This document shows positions 48,406-58,043 of a stretch of DNA of 64,000 bases, piece by piece; position 1 is the first letter of the stretch; every line of letters begins with the position of its first letter. Made by a program: the position numbers and the translations under genes. The notes under the pieces are model-generated. The model ran no database searches, was not told the origin of the DNA, and saw nothing but the letters and a program-made list of their open reading frames with translations. Source of the stretch: Chloroflexota bacterium (lineage in GTDB: Bacteria > Chloroflexota > Limnocylindria > QHBO01); NCBI GenBank assembly GCA_025699005.1, contig JAILWI010000003.1, positions 297,993 to 361,992 of the forward strand. Direction: 5' to 3'.

Positions 48406-49686
48406 GTGGCCCACGTCCCGATCCAGCGGCACCTGCTCGACAACGGCCTGCGCGTCATCCTCTCACCCGATCCGCGAGCCCCGCTGGTGGCCGTCAACCT
48501 GTGGTACGACGTCGGGAGCAAGCACGAGAAGCCGGGGAAGACCGGGTTCGCGCACCTGTTCGAGCACATGATGTTCCAGGGCTCGGCGAACGTGGAGAAG
48601 GGCCAGCACTTCAGCCTCGTGCAGGCCGCGGGCGGGACGCTCAACGCGAGCACCTGGCTCGACCGCACGAACTACTTCGAGACGCTCCCCGGCCATGAGC
48701 TCGAGCTCGCGCTGTGGCTCGAGTCGGATCGCATGGCCAGCCTCCTGCCGGCCATGACCCAGGAGAAGCTCGACAACCAGCGGGACGTCGTGAAGAACGA
48801 GCGCCGCTGGTCGGTCGACAACCAGCCGTACGGCGACTGGGACGAGCGCATCCAGGCCCTCACCTATCCCGAGGGGCATCCGTATCACCACTCCACGATC
48901 GGCTCCATGGAGGACCTGACCGCAGCCTCGCTCCATGACGTCGGGGAGTTCTTCGCAACCTACTACGCTCCGAACAATGCGGTCCTCACGGTCGCCGGTG
49001 ACTTCACGCCGGATGACGCCCTGCGCATGATCGAGCGCTACTTCGGGCCGATCCCGGCGAACGATGAGCTCCCGCCTCCTCCCGACATGACGGTCGACCC
49101 CATCCTCGGAACGCCGGTGCGCGAGCTGGTGCGGGACACCGTCCCCCTTCCCCGGATCTACCTCGCCCATCGCATTCCGCCGTTCGGGACCGATGCCTTC
49201 GACGCGCTCGACGTCGCCGCCGACGTCCTCGGCGCGGGGCGCGCGTCGCGGCTCTACGCGAGCCTCGTCCGCGAGCAGCGCGTCGCGCAGGACGCGAGCG
49301 TCTTCGCCTTCCCGATCGTCGGCGGCGCGGCGATGTTCGCGGTGTGGGTCACGGCACGCCCCGGTGTGGCACCCGAGAAGCTCGAGGCCGCCACGATCGC
49401 GGAGATCGATCGGCTCGCGAGCGACGGCCCGACCGAGGCCGATCTCGAGCGGGTCAACAACCTCCACGCGGCGCATGCCGCCGGCACGCTCGAGCGCATC
49501 AGCGAACGAGCGGATCGGCTCAGCATGTACACCTGTCTCTTCGATGACCCGGAGCGCATCAACACCGAGGTCAGCCGCTGGCAGGCCGTGGATGCCGGCC
49601 GCGTGCGCGACGCGCTGTCGGCCTCGATGCGACCCGAGAACCGGGTGACGCTGACCTACGTTCCGGCCAAGGAGGCGGCGGCATGA
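48406..49686 (+). CDS. M16 family zinc metallopeptidase (HxxEH present)
   Basis: VNLWYDVGSKHEKPGKTGFAHLFEHMMFQGS; GTG start with GGAGG. Confidence 0.92.
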   Translation: MAHVPIQRHLLDNGLRVILSPDPRAPLVAVNLWYDVGSKHEKPGKTGFAHLFEHMMFQGSANVEKGQHFSLVQAAGGTLNASTWLDRTNYFETLPGHELELALWLESDRMASLLPAMTQEKLDNQRDVVKNERRWSVDNQPYGDWDERIQALTYPEGHPYHHSTIGSMEDLTAASLHDVGEFFATYYAPNNAVLTVAGDFTPDDALRMIERYFGPIPANDELPPPPDMTVDPILGTPVRELVRDTVPLPRIYLAHRIPPFGTDAFDALDVAADVLGAGRASRLYASLVREQRVAQDASVFAFPIVGGAAMFAVWVTARPGVAPEKLEAATIAEIDRLASDGPTEADLERVNNLHAAHAAGTLERISERADRLSMYTCLFDDPERINTEVSRWQAVDAGRVRDALSASMRPENRVTLTYVPAKEAAA

Positions 49687-51029
49687 CCTCGTTGCGGCCG
49701 CCTGCGAGCGCTCCCCGCGAGTACCGGTTTCCCGAGTTCGCCCACCACCGGCTCGACAACGGCATGGGCGTGTGGCTCGTGCCGTTGCCCGAGCGTGAGC
49801 TCGTCAGCATCCACCTCCTGACCGATGCCGGTGCCGCCACCGAGACCGAAGCGCAGGCCGGTGTCGCGAGCCTGACGGCCAAGCTGCTCGTGACCGGGAC
49901 GCAGCGCCTCGACGCGGGCGCGTTCGCCGAGACCACCGAGCGCCTCGGGATCGAGGTCGGCAGCGAATCCTCATGGGACAGCGCACGGGCCGGGTTCACC
50001 GCCCTCGGCAGCAAGCTCGAGGATGGGCTCGCGCTGCTGGCCGAGATGGTGCGGACGCCCCGGCTCGATGCCGGCGAGTTCGACCGGCTCCGCGGCGAGC
50101 GGCTCAACGACATCCTTCAGTCGCGCGCCGACCCCGGCCGGCTGGCCGACGAGAGCTTCCTGCGCGAGGTCTTCGCGGCCGATGAGCCATACGGGCGCCT
50201 CTCCGGCGGGAGCCCCGAGACGATCGAGGCGCTCGCCGTCGACGACGTCCGTGCCTTCCACGCCGCGAACTACGCGCCCGACGCCGCCGACCTCGTGATC
50301 GCCGGTGCGATCGACGCCGATGGCGCCCTCGCTGCGGTCGAGCGCCACCTGGGCAGCTGGACCGGCACGGCTCCGGGTCATCGCCACTTCCGGCCGGCCC
50401 AGCGCGGTGGCCGACGTGTCGTGCTCGTCGACCGACCCGGCTCGGTCCAGAGCGAGCTGCGGGTCGGGCATCTCGGCATCGACCGCCACGATCCGCGCTA
50501 CTTCCCGGCCTTCGTGATGGCCGCCCTCCTCGGCGGCGTCTTCGGCAGCCGCCTCAACCTGCGTCTGCGCGAGGAGCTGGGCTACACGTACGGCGCGCGC
50601 TGCTCGTTCGACCCGCGACGCGCGGTCGGACCGTTCACCGCGACGGCAGCGGTCCAGACCGAGGTCACCGTCGATGCCATTCGCGAGCTGCTCGGGCAGC
50701 TCGAGCGGATGCGGACGGACCCGCCGGACGAGGCCGAGCTCGCCACCGTGCGCGATTACCTCGTCGGCGTCTTCCCGCTGCGATTCGAGACCACCGGCGG
50801 CATCGCCGGGGCCATCGAGCCGCTGGCGGTCTACGACCTGCCCAGCGACTGGTGGCAGAACTATCGACACAACCTCGAGAGCGTCGGCACCGACGATGTG
50901 CACCGCGCGGCGCTCGAGCTGGTCCGCCCGGACGAGGCGCTCGTTCTCCTGACGGGCGACGCGGATCGCCTTCGTGGCGAGCTGGAGGCAGCCGAGCTCG
51001 GGCCGGTCGAGGTGATTCCCGCTCCCTGA
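49683..51029 (+). CDS. M16 family protein lacking HxxEH (likely non-catalytic partner subunit)
   Basis: Position of HxxEH reads AGVASLTAKLLVTGT; C-terminal LREELGYTYGARCSFDPRRAVGPF typical of M16. Confidence 0.88.
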   Translation: MTSLRPPASAPREYRFPEFAHHRLDNGMGVWLVPLPERELVSIHLLTDAGAATETEAQAGVASLTAKLLVTGTQRLDAGAFAETTERLGIEVGSESSWDSARAGFTALGSKLEDGLALLAEMVRTPRLDAGEFDRLRGERLNDILQSRADPGRLADESFLREVFAADEPYGRLSGGSPETIEALAVDDVRAFHAANYAPDAADLVIAGAIDADGALAAVERHLGSWTGTAPGHRHFRPAQRGGRRVVLVDRPGSVQSELRVGHLGIDRHDPRYFPAFVMAALLGGVFGSRLNLRLREELGYTYGARCSFDPRRAVGPFTATAAVQTEVTVDAIRELLGQLERMRTDPPDEAELATVRDYLVGVFPLRFETTGGIAGAIEPLAVYDLPSDWWQNYRHNLESVGTDDVHRAALELVRPDEALVLLTGDADRLRGELEAAELGPVEVIPAP

Positions 51030-51038
51030 CGGACGGCG

Positions 51039-51647
51039 TCAGCCGGCGCCGTGCCGGCTGGCGAGCTCCTCCTCGACCCGGGACAGGTCGAGATTGCGCG
51101 CGGCGAGCAGCACGAGCGCGTGGTAGAGAAGGTCGGCGGCCTCGCGCACGACCTCGTCATCCGTTCCGGCCAGGGCCGCCGCGGAGAGCTCCCCCGCCTC
51201 CTCGGTCACCTTCTCGGCGGGACGCCGTGGCCCACCGCCCAGCAGGCGTGCCGTGTACGACGTCTCGGGATCCGCTGCTCGTCGGTCCTGGATCGTGCGC
51301 TCGAGCTGGCGCAGGCCGAACGTGGACGCGCCGGGGTCGAAGCACGAGCGAGTGCCGGTGTGGCAGGCGGGCCCCGCCGGCCGGACGCGGTAGGTGATGG
51401 CATCGGCGTCGCAGTCGGCCGCGAGGGCGAGCACGCGCATCACGTTCCCGCTCGTTGCGCCCTTGCGCCAGAGCTCGGCGCGTGAACGCGACCAGAAGTG
51501 CGCCTCGCCGGTGCGCTCGGTCTCGGCCACCGCATCGGCGTTTGCCCAGGCCAGCATGAGCAACTCGTTCGTCTCGGCGTCGGTGACGACGACGGGGAGG
51601 AGATCACCGCCCGACCAGTCCGGCCGCCGATCGTTCAGCCAAGCCAT
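51039..51647 (-). CDS. hisI: Bifunctional phosphoribosyl-AMP cyclohydrolase / phosphoribosyl-ATP pyrophosphatase
   Basis: [58 protein letters not shown]; HisE-like [15 protein letters not shown]. Confidence 0.93.
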   Translation of the reverse strand: MAWLNDRRPDWSGGDLLPVVVTDAETNELLMLAWANADAVAETERTGEAHFWSRSRAELWRKGATSGNVMRVLALAADCDADAITYRVRPAGPACHTGTRSCFDPGASTFGLRQLERTIQDRRAADPETSYTARLLGGGPRRPAEKVTEEAGELSAAALAGTDDEVVREAADLLYHALVLLAARNLDLSRVEEELASRHGAG

Positions 51648-52435
51648 GCGGCCACCTCCCGTGGTGTCGGGACCGCCGAGGGCAGACGGATGCTGAGCCC
51701 GCGCTCGGCGAGGTCGCGCTTGAGCGACTCGATCTCCAGGATCCCGAAGTGGAGCGTCGACGCAAGCAGGGCGGCCGACGCGCCCGCCTCGAGGACGTGC
51801 GCCACGTCGTCGGCGCTGCCCGCGCCACCGGACGCGATGACGGGCACGCGGACGGACGCGGCGATCGCGCGGTTGAGGTCGAGGTCGTACCCGGCACGGG
51901 TGCCGTCGCGATCGATGCTCGTGACCAGCAGCTCTCCCGCACCGCGCTCCACCGCCTCGGTGGCCCACGCCACGGCATCAAGTCCGGTCTCCTCGGTCGC
52001 AGCCACGGCGCGCACCCTCCAGCCCGGGCCGTCGCGCGCGACGTCGAGGGCCACGACGACCGACTGCGATCCGAGCCGATCGGCGAGCTGCGTCACCAGC
52101 GCGGGGTCGCGGAGGGCGGCGCTGTTCACCGCCACCTTGTCGGCGCCGGCGTCGAGGTACGCGGCCGCGTCGGCGAGACTGCGGACGCCACCTCCGACCG
52201 CCAGGGGTACGTCCAGCGCGGCGGCGGCGCGGCCGATGAGCTCGATGAGGGCCGGGCGCGCGTCGACGGTCGCGCCGATGTCGAGGATCGTGATCTCGTC
52301 GGCCCCTTCCGCCGCGTAGCGCGCGGCGAGCTCGACCGGGTCGCCGGCGTCGACGAGGTCCGTGAAGCGCGTGCCCTTGACGACGCGCCCGTGGGTGATG
52401 TCGAGGCACGCGATGATGCGGCGTCGCAACGTCAT
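51635..52435 (-). CDS. hisF: Imidazole glycerol phosphate synthase cyclase subunit
   Basis: [48 protein letters not shown]. Confidence 0.95.
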   Translation of the reverse strand: MTLRRRIIACLDITHGRVVKGTRFTDLVDAGDPVELAARYAAEGADEITILDIGATVDARPALIELIGRAAAALDVPLAVGGGVRSLADAAAYLDAGADKVAVNSAALRDPALVTQLADRLGSQSVVVALDVARDGPGWRVRAVAATEETGLDAVAWATEAVERGAGELLVTSIDRDGTRAGYDLDLNRAIAASVRVPVIASGGAGSADDVAHVLEAGASAALLASTLHFGILEIESLKRDLAERGLSIRLPSAVPTPREVAAWLG

Positions 52436-53160
52436 GCCAGCACCGCCAGGGCCTCGACCGGGTCGATCGCCCCGCTCAGCAGCGCCAGCCCCACGACGGC
52501 GCCGTCACAGCCGGCATCGCGCACCGCTCGCAGGTCGTCGACCGAGCCGATGCCTCCGGCCGCCACGAGGACGGTGCCGGGCACGGCGGCACGCATCGCG
52601 GACAGCAGCTCGAGATTCGGTCCGGACAGGGTGCCGTCGCGCGCGGTGTCGGTCACGATGAGCCGGCTCGCCCCGTCGTCGACGAGTCGCCGAGCGAGGT
52701 CGAGCGCATCGTCGTCGCCGGTACGCAGCCAGCCGTCGAGCGCGGGCCGGCCGTCGCGCAGGTCGAGCGAGACGGCGATCCGGCCGGGGTGAGCCGTGGT
52801 CGCCTCCCGCAGGAACCCCGAGCTCTCGATCGCCGCGGTGCCGAGCAGGGCCTCGTCCGCGTGCTCGAGGACGGCGGAGACGTCGGCGGGACTGCGGAGA
52901 CCGCCCCCGGCTTCCACGACACAGCCCGGCGCGGCGTCGCGTGCCGCCTCGCCGATCCGGCCGACGACCTCGAGCTGCATCGGGCGTCCCGCGCGAGCTC
53001 CGGCGAGGTCGATGACGTGAAGGCGGCGGCATCCGGCAGCGACGAAGCGCAGGGCGAGATCCACCGGGTCGCTCCCGGCATCGATCCGCCGCTCGTAGTC
53101 GCCCTGCACGAGGCGGACGGCGCCCCCGTCGAGGAGGTCGATGGCGCAGATCAGCTCCAC
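52432..53160 (-). CDS. hisA: ProFAR isomerase
   Basis: ICAIDLLDGGAVRLVQGDYERRI, LHVIDLAGARAGRPMQ, VTDTARDGTLSGPN; GTG start. Confidence 0.93.
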   Translation of the reverse strand: MELICAIDLLDGGAVRLVQGDYERRIDAGSDPVDLALRFVAAGCRRLHVIDLAGARAGRPMQLEVVGRIGEAARDAAPGCVVEAGGGLRSPADVSAVLEHADEALLGTAAIESSGFLREATTAHPGRIAVSLDLRDGRPALDGWLRTGDDDALDLARRLVDDGASRLIVTDTARDGTLSGPNLELLSAMRAAVPGTVLVAAGGIGSVDDLRAVRDAGCDGAVVGLALLSGAIDPVEALAVLA

Positions 53161-53771
53161 GACGCGGCCTCCACCGGCGCATCCAGGGCACCGGTCGCAA
53201 AGGCCGACAGCAGCGCACGGCCCGTCGGACCGCTCTTCTCGGGATGGAACTGGGTGCCGGTCAGGGAGCCCGCCCGCAGGAGCGACGGGAAGCGGAAGTT
53301 GTCGACATCGGTCCACCCGGAGACCGCCGCCGGGTCCGCGTCGAGCCAGAAGCCGTGGACGAAGTAGGCGTCGAAGGCACCGGTGGCGGTCCGCACCTCG
53401 TTCCAGCCGATGTGCGGCACCAGGCGCGGACCGCCGAGCTCGACCGATGGGAATGCACGGCACCGCCCGCCGATGAGCCCGAGACCGGGCGCGTCTCCCT
53501 CCTCCGACTCATCGAGAAGGAGCTGCGCACCGAGGCACAGGCCGAGGAGCGGCCGTCCCGCGGCGCCCCACGCGCGCACGGGCTCCCACAGGCCGCGTCC
53601 CATGAGCTCGTCGACCGCGGATGGCGCCGCGCCGACCCCGGGCAGCACGACGCGCTCCGCGGCGGCCAGCCCCTCGGCGGTCGCCACGAGCCGCGCGTCC
53701 GCCCCGATCGCCTCGAGGGCCCGCAGCACCGAGCGCGTGTTGCCCGAGCCGAAGTCGACGACCGCGATCAC
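53151..53771 (-). CDS. hisH: Imidazole glycerol phosphate synthase glutaminase subunit
   Basis: VIAVVDFGSGNTRSVLRALEAIG, LLGLCLGAQLLLDESEEG, GTQFHPEKSG; GTG start. Confidence 0.94.
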   Translation of the reverse strand: MIAVVDFGSGNTRSVLRALEAIGADARLVATAEGLAAAERVVLPGVGAAPSAVDELMGRGLWEPVRAWGAAGRPLLGLCLGAQLLLDESEEGDAPGLGLIGGRCRAFPSVELGGPRLVPHIGWNEVRTATGAFDAYFVHGFWLDADPAAVSGWTDVDNFRFPSLLRAGSLTGTQFHPEKSGPTGRALLSAFATGALDAPVEAASWS

Positions 53772-54370
53772 CGCAGCGTGCCCTTGCTGCTCGGCACGGC
53801 ATCCTCGACGCCGGCGAGCCGCGGGTCCGGCTCCCATGCCTGGCGCAGCGCGCGGGCCAGTGACTTCGCGCCGGCCTCCACGAGGTGATGGACGCTCGCC
53901 GCCTTGAGAACCTCGAGGTGGATCGCGGCGCGGCTCTCGCGAGCGAGGGTCTCGACGAAGTGCGGCCACAGCTCCAGCCAGGGGCTCCCGCCGGCCAGCG
54001 GATCGGGCCGCGGCTCGACATCGGCGTATGAGCGCCCTCCGAGATCGATCGCGCACAGCGCGAGCGCTTCGTCCATCGGCAGGCGGACGTCGCCGTAGCG
54101 ACGAACGCCCGTCCTGTCGCCCAGCGCCTCGTCGATGGCCCGACCGAGGACGAGCGCCGTGTCCTCGACCGTGTGGTGCTCGTCGATGTGGACGTCGCCG
54201 GCGGCCCGGACCTCGAGGTCCACGAGCGCGTGGCGCGCGAACAGGGTCAGCAGGTGGTCGAGAAAGCCGATCGGCGTCTCGATCGTGGCTCGACCCGCCC
54301 CATCGAGGTCGATGCTCACCCGGATCTGGGTCTCGGTCGTGGATCGTTCGGCAGCGCCCGTGCGGCTCAT
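53768..54370 (-). CDS. hisB: Imidazoleglycerol-phosphate dehydratase
   Basis: IGFLDHLLTLFARHALVDLEVRAAGDVHIDEHHTVEDTALVLG; ASVHHLVEA. Confidence 0.95.
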   Translation of the reverse strand: MSRTGAAERSTTETQIRVSIDLDGAGRATIETPIGFLDHLLTLFARHALVDLEVRAAGDVHIDEHHTVEDTALVLGRAIDEALGDRTGVRRYGDVRLPMDEALALCAIDLGGRSYADVEPRPDPLAGGSPWLELWPHFVETLARESRAAIHLEVLKAASVHHLVEAGAKSLARALRQAWEPDPRLAGVEDAVPSSKGTLR

Positions 54371-56796
54371 GCCATCACCTCCCTGAATGCGGTCGTCATC
54401 TGCTCCTCCTCGCGGCCGATGCGGGCGGTCGCCCGCAGCCAGCCGGCCATGGGTCCAACCTCGTAGCGGCGCACCGCGACGCCCCGGGCCAGCAGGGCCG
54501 CATCGATGGCCTCGGCATCTCCCGCCGGCCGGAAGGCGATCGAGTTCGTCACGGACGGCAGGACCTCGCACCCGAGCTCCGTCAGCTCGGCGGCGAGGCG
54601 GTCTCGCGCTGTGACGACCTCGGCGCGTCGGGCGGCGGCGGCCTCCTCCGCGTCAAGCGCGGCGAGCGCCAGCACCTCCGACGGGCCCGCAACCGAGAGC
54701 GGCAGCCGGACTCCATCGAATCGATCCGCCAGGGCGGGAGCCACGACGAGGTACCCCACGCGCGCTCCGGCGAGGCCGTGCGACTTCGACAGGGAGCGCA
54801 GCACGAGGATGTTCGGCAGCTTGTCCTGGAGCGCGATCGCCGACGTGGACCCGGGCTCGACGCCCAGGCTGTCCTCGCCGAACTCGAGGTACACCTCGTC
54901 GACGCAGACGAGCGCCGGAAGGCCGTCCGCAAGGCGGCGGATCTCGTCGCGCGTGTACGCGTCGCCGGTCGGATTGTTCGGCGTGCAGAGCCAGACGAGC
55001 CGCGCCGCCACCCGCTCGGCGGCCTCGCGGATCGCCTCGACCGGCTGGCGCTCGGCCATCGAGGTCCGCGGCAGGTCGACGACCCGCGCGCCGGCGAGGC
55101 GCGCCTCCACCGCGAACATCGCGAACGTCGGGGTCGGGATGACGACGGCATCCCCGGCGGCCAGCGCCTGGGTGGTCACGAGCCGGATGAGCTCGTCCGC
55201 GCCGGCTCCCGGGATGATCCGATTCGGCGCGACCCCGAGCCGCCGTCCGAGCCGTTCGCGGAGCCGGCGGTAGGCAAGGTCGCCGTATTCGTTCGTGCGC
55301 TGGCCGTCATAGGTCGAAACGGCGCTCGCCACCGACGGCAGCGCGCCGCCGCCGAGCGTGTTCATGTCGGCACGCACGATGGCCTCGGGCGCGAGCCCGA
55401 CGCGGGCGGCCAGCTCCTCGTCGGACGGCTCCGCCGGGTACGGCGCGACCGGCCCGGGCAGGCGGAAGAGCTCGATCGGGTCATCCGGCTCCTCGTCGTC
55501 GGATGCATCAGTGGCGCGGGCGGCGACCGAGGCGGCGTGGGCGGGAAGGCCCTCGGCGGCGGCGATGGCGCCGACGATCGGCGCAACCTCGCGCGCACCG
55601 CGGGCAGTGAGCCGCTGGAGCTCGATCCAGCGGCCGAAGGACTCGACGCCGACCCCGCTCCAGGCTCGGGCAGCGGCACCGGTCGGCAGCACGTGGTTGG
55701 TACCGGTCGCGTAGTCGCCGGCGGCGATCGGCGACTGGGCCCCGATGAAGATGGCTCCGGCGTTGCGGATCCGCCCGGCGATCGCATCGGCATCGGCGCA
55801 CTGGAGGCTGACGTGCTCGGCCGCCACCGCCTCGACGACCTCGACGCCGGTCGCCAGGTCGGGAACGAGCACGGCGGCGCCGTGGCGCCCGATCGTGTCG
55901 AGGGCTCGCTGACCGGTCGCGAGGTCGGCGGCGAGGCGAGGCAGCGCCTCGTCCACCGCGTCCAGCAGCGCGGGATCGTCGCTCACGACGATCGCCACCG
56001 AATCCGGCCCGTGCTCGGCCTGCGCCAGCAGATCGAGCGCGACCCACTCGGGGTTCGCGCGCGCGTCGGCGAGGACGATGCACTCGGACGGACCCGCCGG
56101 CAGGTCGATCGCGACCCGATCGCTCACCGCGCGTTTGGCCGCCGTGACCCAGGCGTTCCCCGCGCCGAAGATCTTGTCGACCGCCGGCACCGACTCGGTC
56201 CCGTAGGCCAGTGCGGCGATCGCCTGGGCGCCGCCGGCCCGCAGCACGCGATCCACGCCGGCGATGCGGGCGGCCACGAGCACCGCCGGAGCGATGCGAC
56301 CGTCTCCGTCAGGCGGCGTGGCGATGACGAGCTCGTCGACGCCGGCCAGCCGCGCGGGGACGGCGAGCATGAGCACGCTGCTGGCATATGCCGCCCGCCC
56401 GCCCGGCACGTAGCCGCCGGCCCGCGCGATCGGCTGCCAGCGACGCCAGGCCGTCACGCCGGGTCGGGTGCGGACGATGCGCTCGGGGCGCAGCGCGTTG
56501 CGCTGTTCCGCGTGGTAGCGGCCGATGGCGTCCGCCGCGGCACGCAGCGAGCGCTCGAGCTCGGGATCGACCTCGGCCCCGGCGAGCTCGTCCGGCCCGA
56601 CCCACGGATCGGCGAGGTCGGCTCCGTCGAAGCGGGCCGTGAGCTCGCGCAGCGCGCGATCACCTCCGGTGCGAACGGCGTCGAGGATGTCGCTCACGTC
56701 GGTGACGGGCTCCGCGGGACGCAGCGCGGCGAGCCACGCGGCTCGCGACGGCGCGTCGAGCGCGGTCCAGGCGGTGCGTGGCGGCAGGATGGTCAT
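54367..56796 (-). CDS. hisD-hisC: Histidinol dehydrogenase - histidinol-phosphate aminotransferase fusion protein (809 aa)
   Basis: HisD half: FGAGNAWVTAAKRAV, GPSECIVLAD, AEHGPDS, EHVSLQ, GTNHVLPTG; HisC half: LRSLSKSHGLAGARVGYLV, CTPNNPTGD, VDEVYLEF; one uninterrupted frame. Confidence 0.92.
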   Translation of the reverse strand: MTILPPRTAWTALDAPSRAAWLAALRPAEPVTDVSDILDAVRTGGDRALRELTARFDGADLADPWVGPDELAGAEVDPELERSLRAAADAIGRYHAEQRNALRPERIVRTRPGVTAWRRWQPIARAGGYVPGGRAAYASSVLMLAVPARLAGVDELVIATPPDGDGRIAPAVLVAARIAGVDRVLRAGGAQAIAALAYGTESVPAVDKIFGAGNAWVTAAKRAVSDRVAIDLPAGPSECIVLADARANPEWVALDLLAQAEHGPDSVAIVVSDDPALLDAVDEALPRLAADLATGQRALDTIGRHGAAVLVPDLATGVEVVEAVAAEHVSLQCADADAIAGRIRNAGAIFIGAQSPIAAGDYATGTNHVLPTGAAARAWSGVGVESFGRWIELQRLTARGAREVAPIVGAIAAAEGLPAHAASVAARATDASDDEEPDDPIELFRLPGPVAPYPAEPSDEELAARVGLAPEAIVRADMNTLGGGALPSVASAVSTYDGQRTNEYGDLAYRRLRERLGRRLGVAPNRIIPGAGADELIRLVTTQALAAGDAVVIPTPTFAMFAVEARLAGARVVDLPRTSMAERQPVEAIREAAERVAARLVWLCTPNNPTGDAYTRDEIRRLADGLPALVCVDEVYLEFGEDSLGVEPGSTSAIALQDKLPNILVLRSLSKSHGLAGARVGYLVVAPALADRFDGVRLPLSVAGPSEVLALAALDAEEAAAARRAEVVTARDRLAAELTELGCEVLPSVTNSIAFRPAGDAEAIDAALLARGVAVRRYEVGPMAGWLRATARIGREEEQMTTAFREVMA

Positions 56797-57656
56797 CGCA
56801 CGACCTTCTCGATCGGCACGACGAGGATGTCCCGGGCGCCGGCCTCCTTCAGTGCGGGCACGATCCGCCACAGCTGGCTGCGCTCGACGACGGAGTGCAC
56901 CGCGATGAAGCTCGGGTCGGCCAGTGGCATGACGGTCGGGCCGGAAAGACCGGGAATGAGCTCGCGAATCCGATCGAGCGATTCGGCGGGCGCGTTCATC
57001 ATCATGTACTCGCGCCCACGAGCGTCGAGGACGCTGCGCAGCATCGAGACGAGGTCGCGGACGCGATCGTCGCCCTCGGCGATCCCGTTGCGTCCGACGA
57101 GCACCGCCTCGGAGGCGAGGAGGGTCGACACCGGGCGCAGGCCGTTCATGCGCAGCGTGCCGCCAGACGCGACGAGGTCGACGACGGCATCGGCGACGCC
57201 GAGCTGCGGCGTGACCTCCACGGCGCCGCGGACCTCGACGACCTGGGCGGCGACCCCCTCGCGCTCGAGGTACGCCGCGGTGACCCGCGGGAACGAGGTG
57301 GCGATTCTGCGGCCGGCAAGGTCCGCGGCGGCCGAAACCTCGGCGTCGCGCGGGACGGCCAGCACGAGCGAGCACGCCCCGAACCCGAGCGGAAGGACGG
57401 TCGACAGATCCCCGCCGTGCTCGGCGACGAGGTCGGCGCCGGTGAGGCCCAGCTCCACGAGGCCGTCCGCGACGTACTCGGCGACGTCCTCGGTTCGGAC
57501 GAACAGCAGCTCGACGTCGGCGTTGCGCACGGCCGCGCTGAGGCGGCGCTCCGAGAGCTCGAACTCCAGGCCGGCGCTGCGCAGAAGCTCGACCGCAGGC
57601 TCGGACAGCCGGCCCTTGTTCGGCACGGCAAGCCGCAGGGGGCCTCCGGTGGTCAT
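56793..57656 (-). CDS. hisG: ATP phosphoribosyltransferase (long form)
   Basis: LRLAVPNKGRLSEPAVELLRSAGLEF, ELGLTGADLVAEHG, C-terminal regulatory-like region. Confidence 0.94.
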   Translation of the reverse strand: MTTGGPLRLAVPNKGRLSEPAVELLRSAGLEFELSERRLSAAVRNADVELLFVRTEDVAEYVADGLVELGLTGADLVAEHGGDLSTVLPLGFGACSLVLAVPRDAEVSAAADLAGRRIATSFPRVTAAYLEREGVAAQVVEVRGAVEVTPQLGVADAVVDLVASGGTLRMNGLRPVSTLLASEAVLVGRNGIAEGDDRVRDLVSMLRSVLDARGREYMMMNAPAESLDRIRELIPGLSGPTVMPLADPSFIAVHSVVERSQLWRIVPALKEAGARDILVVPIEKVVR

Positions 57657-58009
57657 CGGCGTCGCCTCGCCGATCGCGCCTGTCGGTCGAGGACGAGGCG
57701 GTAGCCGTCGCGACCGTAGCGCAGCCACTGGTTGACGCGGCTGATCGTGGCGCTGGAGGCGCCGGTGCGCTCGCTGATCTCGTGGTAGCTCGTGCCCTGG
57801 TCGAGGAGGCGAGCCACCTCCCAGCGCGCCGCGAACTCGCGGAGCTCGTTCACGGTGCACAGGTCGCGGAGGAAGCGCAGCGCCTCGTCGCCGTCGCGCA
57901 ACGTGGCGAGGGCGGCGGCGAGGTCGCGGAGCGGCTCGCTCACCCAGCGGTCTTCGGTCGGAGTGGACCCGGGGCCTGTCCGCCCCACGTCGGTCTGCTG
58001 ATTCGTCAT
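57653..58009 (-). CDS. TrpR/YerC/YecD-family regulator
   Basis: FLRDLCTVNELREFAARWEVARLLDQGTSYHEISERTGASSATISRVNQWLRYG. Confidence 0.9.
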   Translation of the reverse strand: MTNQQTDVGRTGPGSTPTEDRWVSEPLRDLAAALATLRDGDEALRFLRDLCTVNELREFAARWEVARLLDQGTSYHEISERTGASSATISRVNQWLRYGRDGYRLVLDRQARSARRRR

Positions 58010-58029
58010 TGCTTTAGCAAGCTAAAGCA
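58010..58029. promoter_or_regulatory. Perfect palindromic operator candidate TGCTTTAGC-AA-GCTAAAGCA abutting the regulator start codon
   Basis: 9-2-9 perfect inverted repeat immediately upstream of ATG 58009. Confidence 0.8.
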
Positions 58030-58043
58030 TTAGCGCTTCTGCG

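Noticed and set aside
54028-57735. 1235-aa ORF on the plus strand opposite the his genes
   Set aside because: High-GC antisense ORF; low-complexity Arg/Gly/Asp-rich translation with no recognisable family, while the minus strand has clear His enzymes
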